Below are positions 26,834 to 35,473 of a stretch of DNA of 64,000 nucleotides, piece by piece. The stretch is taken from NCBI RefSeq assembly GCF_000938255.1, contig NZ_JYMR01000012.1, positions 186,001 through 250,000 on the forward strand, written 5' to 3'. Origin of the DNA: Bradyrhizobium sp. LTSP849 (GTDB lineage: Bacteria > Pseudomonadota > Alphaproteobacteria > Rhizobiales > Xanthobacteraceae). The notes beneath the pieces were generated by a model. It had not been told where the DNA came from, ran no database searches, and saw nothing but the letters and a program-made list of their open reading frames with translations. Numbering within the stretch: position 1 is the stretch's first letter; every line of letters starts with the position of its first letter. A program made the position numbers and the translations under genes.

Positions 26834-27772
26834 ATGCGATTTCACTCACCGGCCATCCAGTACTTCCACGCCGTCCGCCGCACCGGCTCGATCCGGGCTG
26901 CGGCGCGCGGCCTGAATGTCGCCTCGTCCGCCGTAAGCCGACAGATTCTCAAGCTGGAACAAGAGGTTGGATCACCCTTGTTCGAGCGGAATGCGCGCGG
27001 CCTGACGCTGACAACGGTCGGCGAGATGCTGGCCCGCCACGTCATGAACGTGCTCCAGGACCTCGACCGCTTCCGCTCCGACGTAGCGTCCCTGTCCGGT
27101 ACCTGGCACGGCACGGTCAGCATCGCCTGCATCGAGTCGCTCACCGAGTCGGTGTTGCCCGACCTGATCGCCTCGCACCGCGGCCGCGCCCGGCGCGTCA
27201 GCTTCACCACCGAGGTGATGGGATCGTCGGGCGTGCTCGAAGCCCTGAGCCGCGGCGAGGCCGATATCGGAATTGCCATCGCGCTCAGGCATCCGCCAGA
27301 CCTGCGGCAGGTCGCGCTGAAACGGTTTCGCCTTGGCGCACTCGTCGCCCGCGAGCATCCGTTGGCGCGCCGCAAGACAGTCACGCTGGCGCAATGCCTC
27401 GCCTTCCCCGTCATCAACGCGTTGCCGGAGCTGTCGATCTATCATCTGCTCCAACCGCTGATCGCACAGCTGCCCGAGACGCCGGAACCCGCGATCCAGG
27501 CCAACTCGATCGACCTGATGCGCGAGCTCGCCGCGCGCGGCGTCGGCGTCGCCTTCCAGACCCAGCTCGGCGTCGGCCGCTTGTCGCGCGACAGCCAGCT
27601 CGTGTTCCTGCCGCTCGACAATGCGGGGAGCCCGGTGTGGTCTGATCTCGGCATCTATGTCCGCGCCGAACGCACCCTGCCCGCCTACACGGAGTCATTT
27701 CTTCAAGAGCTGGTGCGTGAACTCGGCGAGCGCGAGCGGCGGGAGAACGCGGCGTACCCGCAAGTCGCGTGA
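26834..27772 (+). CDS. LysR family transcriptional regulator
   Basis: The 312-residue protein has an N-terminal LysR winged helix: IQYFHAVRRTGSIRAAARGLN, then VASSAVSRQILKLEQEVG and LFERNARGLTLTTVGEML. The effector-binding domain starts at GTVSIACIES, and two alpha/beta subdomains with LAFPVINALPEL follow. The inducer is unknown. It is divergent from the AlpA-like gene and is followed after 94 bp by an AraC regulator on the same strand; no clear target operon is adjacent. Confidence 0.93.
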   Translation: MRFHSPAIQYFHAVRRTGSIRAAARGLNVASSAVSRQILKLEQEVGSPLFERNARGLTLTTVGEMLARHVMNVLQDLDRFRSDVASLSGTWHGTVSIACIESLTESVLPDLIASHRGRARRVSFTTEVMGSSGVLEALSRGEADIGIAIALRHPPDLRQVALKRFRLGALVAREHPLARRKTVTLAQCLAFPVINALPELSIYHLLQPLIAQLPETPEPAIQANSIDLMRELAARGVGVAFQTQLGVGRLSRDSQLVFLPLDNAGSPVWSDLGIYVRAERTLPAYTESFLQELVRELGERERRENAAYPQVA

Positions 27773-27866
27773 TGAAGCACCGCAGTAGTTTACCGGAATA
27801 GGGCCAAGGGTCGGCCATCTGATACCTTCTGCGGATTAAGCCCGCTCACCCCCTGAGGATCCCGCA

Positions 27867-28835
27867 ATGCCGCTAGGTCGGCTAAAACCTTCGCGAGTCC
27901 TTGGTATCGAGCGCTTCTCGGACTTCGACGAATTTCGCGCCAACGAAGTGCTCGGTCTCGGCACCAGCACACCGCTTCGCCCGCGAGATTTCTCACTGTC
28001 CCGCGCCATCCTGCCGCTCCAGGACGGGCTCTTCGTGCTCCAGCGCGCCTTTGCCCGCTGCCTCGAGGTCGATATCGGCACCGACCGTGGCGTCGGCCTC
28101 ACGATCCCGTTCTCGTTTCACTCCATCACCAACGGCCGCGAGATCGACAGTTCGACGGTAAACGTCGTCCGCGGCAGGGTTCCGATCAAATCGGTCGAGC
28201 AGCGCGCCAACACCTATTTGATGATGCGGTTCAACTCGGACATGCGCCATCGCGGCTGGGCGGATTACGACAGCGGACTCGGATTCTTCCGCTCGCATGA
28301 CGCAGCCATGGCGCGCCTGCGTGCGACGATCCAGAACATGTTTTGCCTGGCTTCGGAATTGAACGACCCCAGACAGTTCGAAGCGCTCAACCGGCCGATC
28401 CAGGAGACGCTGCTCGCCTGCCTCGACGACACCCTGGTGCCGGCCGACGGGCTGGCCGCGCGACGCGGATCGTTCGACAAGCACCGCAAGCTGATCGCGC
28501 GCCTCGATGACGTTGTGGCCACGTTCGGCAGTCGGCCGCTCTACAGCGAAGACCTTGCCGCCACGCTCGGCGTCTCCGTGCGCACGCTCCAGACCGCAAC
28601 GCATGCCGTGCACGGCGTGAGCCTGCACCACTATCTGCGTCTCAAGCGGCTGTGGGCCACCCGCGTCCAGCTCATGACCGGACGCACCGGCTTGAGCGTC
28701 AAGGCCGCAGCACTCGGCAACGGCTTCTGGCACCTCGGCGACTTCTCGCGCGGCTACAGATTGGCGTTCGGCGAAACACCTTCCGAGACGCTGACGCGGG
28801 GCCGTTATTTTACGGATGATGCCCCTCGTTCCTGA
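27867..28835 (+). CDS. AraC family transcriptional regulator
   Basis: The 322-residue regulator has an N-terminal sensing region (about 1-215) of the type found in AraC-binding-like domains. The C-terminal double HTH has YSEDLAATLGVSVRTLQTATHAVHG as the first helix pair. The second repeat contains LSVKAAALGNGFWHLGDFSRGYRLAFGETPSETLTR, with the conserved G-F-x-x-x-x-F-x-R-x-[FY]-x-x-x-F-G-x-x-P pattern. GAGGAT lies upstream of the ATG. No dedicated target is obvious; the next gene is a diguanylate cyclase 114 bp downstream. Confidence 0.92.
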   Translation: MPLGRLKPSRVLGIERFSDFDEFRANEVLGLGTSTPLRPRDFSLSRAILPLQDGLFVLQRAFARCLEVDIGTDRGVGLTIPFSFHSITNGREIDSSTVNVVRGRVPIKSVEQRANTYLMMRFNSDMRHRGWADYDSGLGFFRSHDAAMARLRATIQNMFCLASELNDPRQFEALNRPIQETLLACLDDTLVPADGLAARRGSFDKHRKLIARLDDVVATFGSRPLYSEDLAATLGVSVRTLQTATHAVHGVSLHHYLRLKRLWATRVQLMTGRTGLSVKAAALGNGFWHLGDFSRGYRLAFGETPSETLTRGRYFTDDAPRS

Positions 28836-28949
28836 GCGAGCCCCCGGTCAAATACGGACACTTGCCCCTTTCCGACAATCGCCTCCACGCCTCGTTAATA
28901 ACGCGGCGAATTCTCCGCATGCGCGGGGACGGAAATTAGCCAGTCGGAA

Positions 28950-30914
28950 ATGACGGATGGCGATCATCGCCGGGTTCAACATTGGTCAGGCCCGATGCCG
29001 TCAGCACGTCTTCACGCCAAGATGCAACACCACTCGACCATGGCCGTTTGGGCCTTCGTCGTGCTGATGAGCGCATGCGTGCTCGGACTGGTGGCGTGGA
29101 AGGCCGCGCTCGGTCGCGAGACGGCACTGACGCGCAACGAGGAAGACATTCGGAACCTCGTCCACTCGCTCACCCAGCACGCCGTGCATTCGTTCCAGGC
29201 GCCAGGCGTCGCGATGAGCGGCATCGTCGACCTGCTCAAATACCGCCAGCCGGACAGCGCTGAGCGTTTCAACGCCCATCTGGCGAACACGGTGCGGTCC
29301 CTGCCCCAGCTCCGCGAGATCAAGGTGCTCGACCGCAACGGCGACACCCTCTATTCGAGCTCCGATCTGCTGCCGTCCCACAACAACGCCGACCGGGATT
29401 ATTTCAACTTCCATCGGGACAACCCCGACAGCGGCCTGCGCATCAGCGGTCCGCACGACTCGCGCACCACCGGCCGGCCGACCATCGCGCTGTCGAAGCG
29501 CATCAGCGATGCCGCAACCGGCGCGTTCGCCGGCGTCGTCATGGCCTCGATTCCTTGCGACTATTTCAGCGACTTCTATCGCTCGTTGTGGATCGGCGAG
29601 CATGGCGCCATCAGCCTGATCACCGGCGAAGGCACGATGCTGGCCCGCTGGCCATCCGGCTCCAGCGGCCGCGACCTCTCCGGCACGCCGCTGTTTCAGA
29701 GCCGCCTGAAGCAGAGCCCGGACGGCTATTACAGAACCACGTCGCCCTTCGACGGGATCGCCAAATATTTCGGCTACGAGCAGAGCCCGCACTACCCTCT
29801 TCTCGTCACCGTCGCGCGGTCCGAGGCGCAGATTCTCGCCGGCTGGCAGCAGGCGCTGCACCGGGACGCTTTCGTTGCGTTCTTCCTCCTGCTCGCCATC
29901 GCCGGCATTGCCACGCTGCTGGCGCGGCAATTCCACTATCGCACGCGCCTTGAACAGTCGTTGTACGAACGCGAGGAGCGCTATCGCCTGCTCGCCGACA
30001 ACATCGCCGACATCGTCCTCGTGCTCGACGCGAAGGGTGTGTGCCGCTACGTTTCGCAGTCGGTCCACACAGCGCTCGGCATGACCGAGGACATGGTCGT
30101 CGGTCGCTCCTGCCTCGATCTCGTCCACCCCGACGACCGCGAGATGGTGGCTCGCAGCGGCGAGCTCTTGGATGACAGCGGCCGTCCGCGCTCAATCACC
30201 TTCCGCGTCAACAGGCCTGACGGCGCGGTGGTGTGGCTGGAATCCAACTTCCGGCCTGCCGAGGGGTTCGGCACGGGCGGGCTCTCGACCGTCTCAGTGC
30301 TGCGCGACGTGACGCAACGCAGGCTGCTCGAAGAGGAGCTCTCGACGGCGAACCGGCGCCTCGCACAGCTTGCCACCACCGACGGCCTGACGCGGCTCGC
30401 CAACCGCCGGAGCTTCGACGGTTTCCTGCGCGACGCGTATGCGCACAATCAGCTCCTCTCTGTGCTGATGATCGACATCGACCACTTCAAGGGATTCAAC
30501 GACACGCTCGGCCACCAGGCCGGCGATGCCTGCCTGCGCCAGATCGCCGGCGTGATCGAGAGCGTCACTGCCAATACTGGCGGCCAGGCTGCAAGATATG
30601 GCGGCGAGGAATTCGCCATCGTGCTTCCCGGCATGACCGAGGCACGTGCGATGGAGGTCGCCGAGCAGTTGCGCCAGTCGATCCGAAAGCTTGACATCCG
30701 CCATCCCGCGGCGCCGCGCGGCTATGTGACCATCAGCATCGGCGTGGCCGACAAGCACGAGGCCTGCACCAACGACATTGCACTGTTACGAGAGGCCGAC
30801 ATCGCGCTCTACCAGGCCAAGGACACCGGCCGGAACCGTGCGGTGGCGGCCACATCGCTGCGCTCGGCGGAGACGGCCTCGCCTCCTCTCGCCGACATGA
30901 ATCTCGCAGGCTAG
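28950..30914 (+). CDS. Membrane diguanylate cyclase (Cache-PAS-GGDEF)
   Basis: A 654-residue inner-membrane signalling enzyme. TM1 is AVWAFVVLMSACVLGLVAW (about 32-50). A periplasmic double-Cache-like domain (about 60-300) has NADRDYFNFHRDNPDSGLRI, and TM2 is FVAFFLLLAIAGIATLLA. A PAS domain (about 345-460) and the catalytic GGDEF domain (about 480-640) follow. The active motif is GGEEF at 551-555, with DIDHFKGFNDTLGH for metal and GTP, so it should make c-di-GMP. The allosteric RxxD inhibitory site before GGEEF is absent (TGGQAARY), and there is no EAL domain. Later in-frame ATGs (28995, 29022) are alternative starts. Confidence 0.92.
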   Translation: MTDGDHRRVQHWSGPMPSARLHAKMQHHSTMAVWAFVVLMSACVLGLVAWKAALGRETALTRNEEDIRNLVHSLTQHAVHSFQAPGVAMSGIVDLLKYRQPDSAERFNAHLANTVRSLPQLREIKVLDRNGDTLYSSSDLLPSHNNADRDYFNFHRDNPDSGLRISGPHDSRTTGRPTIALSKRISDAATGAFAGVVMASIPCDYFSDFYRSLWIGEHGAISLITGEGTMLARWPSGSSGRDLSGTPLFQSRLKQSPDGYYRTTSPFDGIAKYFGYEQSPHYPLLVTVARSEAQILAGWQQALHRDAFVAFFLLLAIAGIATLLARQFHYRTRLEQSLYEREERYRLLADNIADIVLVLDAKGVCRYVSQSVHTALGMTEDMVVGRSCLDLVHPDDREMVARSGELLDDSGRPRSITFRVNRPDGAVVWLESNFRPAEGFGTGGLSTVSVLRDVTQRRLLEEELSTANRRLAQLATTDGLTRLANRRSFDGFLRDAYAHNQLLSVLMIDIDHFKGFNDTLGHQAGDACLRQIAGVIESVTANTGGQAARYGGEEFAIVLPGMTEARAMEVAEQLRQSIRKLDIRHPAAPRGYVTISIGVADKHEACTNDIALLREADIALYQAKDTGRNRAVAATSLRSAETASPPLADMNLAG

Positions 30915-30923
30915 ATCGCGCGC

Positions 30924-31508
30924 TCAGCCGTGACCGGTCACCTTGCGGTGCCCGCTCTCGCTGAGGCGGTCGACCCAGGCGATGCCGATCGCCGAGATGA
31001 TGAAGGTCAGGTGGATCAGCACCTGCCACATCACGCCGGTCTCGGTGAAATTGCTGCGCGTGGTGCCGAGATTGCCGGCCTCGATGAAGGTCCTGAGCAG
31101 CGAGATCGAGGAGATGCCGATGATCGCCATCGCCAGCTTGATCTTGAGCACGCTGGCATTGACGTGACTGAGCCACTCAGGCTCGTCCGGATGGCCGCTC
31201 AGGTTCAGGCGCGAGACGAAGGTCTCGTAGCCGCCGACGATCACCATGATCAGAAGGTTTGAGATCATCACGACATCGATCAGCCCGAGCACGACCAGCA
31301 TGATCTGCTGCTCGCTGGCGTCGAACGAGTGGACGACCAGATGCCAGAGCTCTTTCAGGAACAGCAGCACGTAGACGGCTTGCGCGATGATGAGTCCGAC
31401 ATAGAGCGGCACCTGCAGCCAGCGCGAGCCAAAGATGACCTGGGCAAACAGGCCGATCGGCGGAGGCGGCACAGGCGCCACCGAAGGTGCTTTGGGTTCA
31501 GACGTCAT
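30924..31508 (-). CDS. TIGR00645/YqhA family (UPF0114) membrane protein
   Basis: This 194-residue integral-membrane protein has three to four hydrophobic helices: VPLYVGLIIAQAVYVLLF, IMLVVLGLIDVVMISNLLIMV and LIHLTFIISAIGIAWVD. It shows the family motif SRWLQVPLYVGL and the SHVNASVLKIKLAMAIIGISS stretch. The function is unknown. GGAG precedes the ATG. It is last in a minus-strand cluster with a TerC homologue, a two-helix membrane protein and a TerB homologue, suggesting a joint role at the membrane, perhaps in metal or envelope stress. Confidence 0.9.
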   Translation of the reverse strand: MTSEPKAPSVAPVPPPPIGLFAQVIFGSRWLQVPLYVGLIIAQAVYVLLFLKELWHLVVHSFDASEQQIMLVVLGLIDVVMISNLLIMVIVGGYETFVSRLNLSGHPDEPEWLSHVNASVLKIKLAMAIIGISSISLLRTFIEAGNLGTTRSNFTETGVMWQVLIHLTFIISAIGIAWVDRLSESGHRKVTGHG

Positions 31509-31542
31509 GGATCACTCCGGAGTGCGGGCAAGGGGCGTCGCC

Positions 31543-32178
31543 TTAGAGGCTTGCGATGACAGGCGCGAGCTCGAGCGAACCGCGATAGATCATCTCGAAG
31601 GCGACGTAAACGATGATGGCGAGACCGACATAGGCGATCCAGCGCTGCTTCTGCAGCACACGGCCGAGCAGGTCGGCGGCGACGCCCATCATCGCGACTG
31701 ACAGCAGCAGCCCGAACGCGAGAATGTAGGGATGCTCGCGCGCGGCACCTGCGACCGCGAGCACGTTGTCCAGCGACATGGAGACGTCGGCGGCTACGAT
31801 CTGCGCCGCAGCCTGCCCAAACGTCTTGCGCGGCGGCGATGTGGCCGTGCCGCCGCCATGGCTGAACGCAAGCTCGCTCGACTGCGCGGCTTGCTCGCGC
31901 AGCTCGCGCCACATCTTCCAGCACACCCATAACAGCAGCACGCCACCGGCGAGCAAGAGGCCGATCACCTGGAGGAGCTGGGTCGCAACGCCGGCAAAGA
32001 CGATGCGAAGCGCGGTGGCGGCGACGATGCCGACGACGATGGCGCGCCGGCGCTGCTCGGCCGGAAGGCCCGCCGCAGCAAGGCCGATGACGACGGCGTT
32101 GTCGCCGGCGAGCACGAGGTCGATCAGGACGACCTGAAGCAGCGCGGTCAGCGCGTCGGCAGTGATGAATTCAATCAT
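31543..32178 (-). CDS. TerC family membrane protein (YjbE type)
   Basis: A 211-residue protein with about seven membrane helices and the two acidic signatures of the family, VLAGDNAVVIGLAAAGLP near the N-terminus and DVSMSLDNVLAVAGAA in the second half. These are thought to form a metal-binding site; TerC relatives export manganese or are linked to tellurite resistance. A loop with HGGGTATSPPRK separates the halves. Its start overlaps the preceding gene's stop as ATGA, so the two are translationally coupled. The YqhA-family gene follows 34 bp downstream. Confidence 0.92.
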   Translation of the reverse strand: MIEFITADALTALLQVVLIDLVLAGDNAVVIGLAAAGLPAEQRRRAIVVGIVAATALRIVFAGVATQLLQVIGLLLAGGVLLLWVCWKMWRELREQAAQSSELAFSHGGGTATSPPRKTFGQAAAQIVAADVSMSLDNVLAVAGAAREHPYILAFGLLLSVAMMGVAADLLGRVLQKQRWIAYVGLAIIVYVAFEMIYRGSLELAPVIASL

Positions 32179-32537
32179 GATTGATCATTTTTGGGTGCGG
32201 ATGGATCCAGCCAGTGCGGCTTGCGGCGCTCGATCCAGTCGAACACCTTTGACCGGGAAGAGCGCAGCGCGGGGACGTCCTCGGCGAGCAACGCTAGCCC
32301 AAGCGGCAGCATCCAGATGCCGAGCACCGGCAGGATGGACAGCACGCCGCCGACGACGAGCAGCGCGCCCGCGGGAATCCGGACCCAGCGGCTGGACGGC
32401 TTGAGCAGATAGGAAACGGTGTCGCCCATGCGCTGCGGCAAGCGACGGACGAGCTTGTCGAGGCGCGGGTCGCCGCCGGCCATCTGACCGGTGGTGTCCT
32501 TCGCTCCCCTCGCCCGCTCGTCCGAAGCTGCGCTCAT
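32175..32537 (-). CDS. Two-helix membrane protein in ter-like cluster
   Basis: The 120-residue protein has a hydrophilic N-terminal half and two closely spaced hydrophobic helices, WVRIPAGALLVVGGVLSILPVL and IWMLPLGLALLAED. A basic tail ends KPHWLDPSAPKNDQS. It resembles small transmembrane proteins of the PGPGW-type, but I cannot assign it. AAGGAG lies five bases before the ATG at 32537, which decides that start over the GTG at 32543. It is coupled by overlap to terC downstream and directly follows terB. Confidence 0.78.
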   Translation of the reverse strand: MSAASDERARGAKDTTGQMAGGDPRLDKLVRRLPQRMGDTVSYLLKPSSRWVRIPAGALLVVGGVLSILPVLGIWMLPLGLALLAEDVPALRSSRSKVFDWIERRKPHWLDPSAPKNDQS

Positions 32538-32539
32538 GC

Positions 32540-33001
32540 TCACTCCTTAGGGGTGGTGCTGACCGCGCTCGGCCCGACCGGCTTTGCGCGCGGCAGCACC
32601 AGCGTCAGCAGGCGCAACAGCTTGATTGCCTGCACCTCGTGGGGGTGCACGTCCTCGTCCGCGGCCGCGACGCGCTCCGACAGCTCGATGAGATGGGACG
32701 AGAGCGGCAGGTCCGCGACCGGCCGCAGCGTATCGATCACCACATTGGCGAAGTCCGGCTCTTCGAGCCGTACGGCGAGCTCGTCGAACATCGCGAACAG
32801 GCGTTCGTCGGTGATGTGCGGCGCCAGTCCGCGCTCTCTGATGAAGCGGATCACCTCGTCGCGCTCGACCGGCGAAACCCGTCGATCGGCCACCGCGACG
32901 AGCGCACCGACAATCACCAGCGCCACCGCAGCTTGCTCGTTGAAGCTGCGCGGCTCGGTGATCTCGAGTTCGATCGGGTTTGAGTATTTGGCGTCAGACA
33001 T
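32540..33001 (-). CDS. TerB family tellurite-resistance-like protein
   Basis: A 153-residue all-helical cytoplasmic protein with the TerB/DjlA N-terminal fold: VALVIVGALVAVADRRVSPVERDEVIRFI, with an acidic metal-site-like motif ADRRVSPVE. A second half repeats it as LSERVAAADEDVHPHEVQAIKLL. The repeated A-D-x-x-V-x-P-x-E signature is what places it in TerB. GGAG precedes the ATG. It heads the TerB-(two-helix protein)-TerC-YqhA cluster. Tellurite resistance itself is not implied; a metal or stress sensing role is the usual view. Confidence 0.88.
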   Translation of the reverse strand: MSDAKYSNPIELEITEPRSFNEQAAVALVIVGALVAVADRRVSPVERDEVIRFIRERGLAPHITDERLFAMFDELAVRLEEPDFANVVIDTLRPVADLPLSSHLIELSERVAAADEDVHPHEVQAIKLLRLLTLVLPRAKPVGPSAVSTTPKE

Positions 33002-33370
33002 CGTTGCTCCTCAACTTAGCGAAATGGCCGCGCGGAACTGCGATGGGGACGATTGAGTCGGAGGGAACAGAGAAGGCCCGACGATCGGCCGATCCATCGC
33101 ATTCGCGCGGGACAGGTCATCCGACATCGCGAGGTCTAACCGACATTGTCGGCGTCCTCGCCAGAGGGGCCCGGATTCTTGTTCTCCTCACAGATAAAGC
33201 CGGCTCTGCCGGAATCAAGCCGACAGCAGTGCGACCAGCCGCCGCATCGGTTCCCTGTTGCGGTGTGCAGCAAGATCGCAGCCGTGTCGCAAATGGATCG
33301 TAATGTCGACGATCTCCGAAGCGAGCGCCGCCGTCGGACGTAACGTCCGGGCATCGTCATAGCGCCCGCG
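33002..33370. other. Intergenic region, no gene recognised
   Basis: The 369 bp between terB and the hairpin at 33371 hold no reading frame with a plausible start and composition. The divergent terB promoter should lie at the left end. Nothing else is clear. Confidence 0.5.
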
Positions 33371-33405
33371 CAAGCTTGGGGAACGAAAACATCGTTCCCC
33401 AACTT
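33371..33405. promoter_or_regulatory. Strong hairpin in leader of the 61-residue Cys-rich gene
   Basis: CAAG-C-TTGGGGAACGA pairs with TCGTTCCCCAA-CTTG across a 5-base loop: 15 pairs with a single bulged C. It ends about 20 bases before the ATG at 33425, close to the GGAGG ribosome site. It is not followed by a T-run, so a leader regulatory structure or a protein-binding palindrome is as likely as a terminator. Confidence 0.65.
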
Positions 33406-33424
33406 GCTTTGTCGTGGAGGACGT

Positions 33425-33610
33425 ATGACTCACATCACCTGTTGCGCCGGCTGCGGCCATGGCCTCGTCCCCATCCTGTCCGAGAAGGGCCGCGCAGAGC
33501 TCAATTGCCTCTGGTGCGAAGGCATCGACGCGCGAACGATGGAGATGGCGAAGTGGGCGGACAGCCCGGTGGGCAAACCGGATATGGCCGCGCGCCAGTC
33601 CTTTAAATGA
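33425..33610 (+). CDS. Small cysteine-rich protein (zinc-ribbon-like)
   Basis: Sixty-one residues beginning MTHITCCAGCGHGL, then LNCLWCEG about 15 residues later: two CxxC knuckles spaced like a zinc ribbon. The rest is hydrophilic. GGAGG stands five bases before the ATG, a strong ribosome site. A prominent hairpin lies directly upstream. The family is not recognised; it may be a small stress-associated protein given the neighbourhood. Confidence 0.68.
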   Translation: MTHITCCAGCGHGLVPILSEKGRAELNCLWCEGIDARTMEMAKWADSPVGKPDMAARQSFK

Positions 33611-33623
33611 GCGGATCTCCGCG

Positions 33624-33932
33624 TCAAACCCTCGCCGCCAGGTTTTGGCGGGGCGCAGAACCGAAGCTGAGGGAGAGAGTAGCCACCGGTTTTCGTGTCG
33701 GCCGGCGTCGCGGAATGAAGAAGTGGTTCACAAGGATCGGCTCGTCATCGCCAAGCGCGGTTCGCTCCTTCACCAGCCCGCTCATGACCGCGCGCATCTT
33801 GAGGATTTCCTGCGCCACGAAGCTGCAGTCCTCATCCCGATTGATCTGCTCATGCATGATCGCCTCCGCCTCGAGCATGCTGACGCGGAGCGCCCGAATG
33901 GTTCTGCGGATTTCGTTGATACGGTTGTCCAT
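33624..33932 (-). CDS. Helical hypothetical protein, 102 residues
   Basis: The protein starts MDNRINEIRRTIRALRVSML and is strongly helical and charged through residue 60 (EAEAIMHEQINRDEDCSFVAQE), which looks coiled-coil. A basic C-terminal tail, RRRPTRKPVATLS, follows. GGAGG lies seven bases before the ATG at 33932, fixing the start; the open frame extends further upstream without support. It is convergent with the small Cys-rich gene. No family is recognised. Confidence 0.62.
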   Translation of the reverse strand: MDNRINEIRRTIRALRVSMLEAEAIMHEQINRDEDCSFVAQEILKMRAVMSGLVKERTALGDDEPILVNHFFIPRRRPTRKPVATLSLSFGSAPRQNLAARV

Positions 33933-34275
33933 GGCTGCCTCCATCTCGATGAGAGCATAAGAACAAATCATGAACATTCTGTCAATCGGCCTGACGGCGC
34001 CACGCTGATCTGCCACCCGCGCAATTGCACGCCCGCTGGCGAGGCTTGCCGACAAATTAGACAAATTACGTCGCTGCCCCGCAATCGCGAGGGTCTGGAG
34101 GAGCGTCGGACTGTCGAAGCGAACGGGCGATCTAACCTCCGGTGCAACCACCGGATTTCTTCCTGACCAGGCTCGCCGCATCGAGGCGCCGGGCCCCTTT
34201 GCTGCCCCGCAACCGAACTGGCCCAAAATTCGCAATGAGTTCTCAAGCGAGCCATGGCTCAGACCGGAGAATGTC
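33933..34275. other. Intergenic region, no gene recognised
   Basis: This 343-bp divergent gap lies between the helical protein and the bicupin. It contains an AT-rich near-repeat ACAAATTAGACAAATTACG (about 34050-34068) that could be part of a promoter or operator. No start codon with a credible reading frame is seen. Confidence 0.5.
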
Positions 34276-35415
34276 ATGAACGTGCATGCTGCGGGCGATC
34301 TCAAAATCACTGGCCTCACCCACCCGAATGGCGCGCCGCTCTGCCTCAACACTCAGGATTTCGTGGCGATCGATCGCGACCGGAATGCGAAGTACGAGGC
34401 GACGTACCGTCCGCAGGCGCTCTACAACCGCGCCAACGAAGGCTTCCACGCCAACAACGAGACCTTCCTGCTGCACGAAGTCGCGACCAATCTTCCGATC
34501 TACCTCCCCGACACCGGCCCGACCGATTTCCATCTTCATCTTCCGCCGGGCGGCTTTCAGCTCGTGCTGGTCACCTCGGGCGCGTTCACCTTCGATTACG
34601 ATGGGCGCTTCTATAATGTCGGCCCCGGCGCGGTGATGCTGCAAAGCGCGATCGTGCACCGCCAGCTATTCTACACCTGGTCGGGTCTATCGACCGAAGA
34701 GAATTTGAAGACGCCGCAGACAGTCGCGCCGGATCCGATTTCCATGGGCTACTCCGGCAAATTCCTCGAAGCCTTCATCACCGATCCGACGACCTTTCCG
34801 AACCCGACCATTGTCGGTCCGGATCAGATCAACGAAGACGAGACGCCGCGGGTGGCCTGGAGCCACCCGCTGCACGACCGGCCGGCCGATGCAGGCTTCT
34901 GGCTTCAGGATCCCTTGGCGCTGGATGCGCTGTTCAAGCCGCTCGTCGACAGCCTCGTGAAATCGGCCATGCCGGTTTACGTGCGCGATATCGGGATCGA
35001 GATTCCCAGCGGTCATCTCGTCGCCGGCCACATCATCGCGACCGACCCGCGCGGCCACTCGCTCCTGCCGAAGAGTACGTCCATCGCCGCGGACGCCACC
35101 TGTTTCGCCAAGGGCGAGGTCGTGATCTATCGTGTCATTCGCGGCACGGCTGAGTTCAAGAAGAAGGCTGGCGAGACTTTTGAGCTCGCGGCCGGCGATG
35201 TGGTGACGGCGGGCAAGGATTCGATCAGTCTCGTTGGCCTCGGCGAGAACACCCAGGTGCTCCGGCTGGGCCTGCTCAAAGGCATGAATGACCTTCGCAC
35301 CTGGACGCCGACGCAGCGCGACGAGATCGACGGCCTGGCCGGTCAGATCATTACTGGGAAGGACATCCGTCCCCTGCGGACCGAGGGCGAGCCAGTCGGG
35401 TATTTGTACGCGTAG
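34276..35415 (+). CDS. Bicupin-like protein of unknown function
   Basis: The 379-residue soluble protein appears to contain two cupin barrels. The first (about residues 80-140) has FHLHLPPGGFQLVLVTSGAF with FYNVGPGAVMLQSAIVHRQ, the His-rich motif 1 and the Gly-rich motif 2. The second (about 245-345) has HSLLPKSTSI and VIRGTAEFKKKAGETFELAAGD and lacks the metal-binding histidines. This one-active, one-degenerate pattern is common in dioxygenases and isomerases, but no substrate can be named. GGAGAATGTC precedes the ATG. It lies in the stress-gene region and ends convergent with the YflT-type gene. Confidence 0.65.
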   Translation: MNVHAAGDLKITGLTHPNGAPLCLNTQDFVAIDRDRNAKYEATYRPQALYNRANEGFHANNETFLLHEVATNLPIYLPDTGPTDFHLHLPPGGFQLVLVTSGAFTFDYDGRFYNVGPGAVMLQSAIVHRQLFYTWSGLSTEENLKTPQTVAPDPISMGYSGKFLEAFITDPTTFPNPTIVGPDQINEDETPRVAWSHPLHDRPADAGFWLQDPLALDALFKPLVDSLVKSAMPVYVRDIGIEIPSGHLVAGHIIATDPRGHSLLPKSTSIAADATCFAKGEVVIYRVIRGTAEFKKKAGETFELAAGDVVTAGKDSISLVGLGENTQVLRLGLLKGMNDLRTWTPTQRDEIDGLAGQIITGKDIRPLRTEGEPVGYLYA

Positions 35416-35419
35416 CGAC

Positions 35420-35448
35420 ACAAAAGAGACGGCCCGCCGAAGCGGGCC
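35420..35448 (-). terminator. Intrinsic terminator of the YflT-type operon
   Basis: On the minus strand GGCCCGC-TTCG-GCGGGCC (seven perfect pairs closed by a UUCG tetraloop) is followed by GTCTCTTTTGTG. It lies 25 bases past the stop of the gene at 35474 and just beyond the convergent bicupin stop. Confidence 0.85.
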
Positions 35449-35473
35449 GCCAAGATCTCATTTGCCGCAATGA

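Noticed and set aside
33136..33402. Minus-strand 88-codon frame in the terB upstream gap
   Set aside because: Starts inside the strong hairpin, Arg/Cys-rich without pattern, no ribosome site.
33624..34352. 242-codon version of the helical protein
   Set aside because: The extension runs through non-coding sequence toward the bicupin; the GGAGG-led ATG at 33932 gives a compact 102-residue protein.
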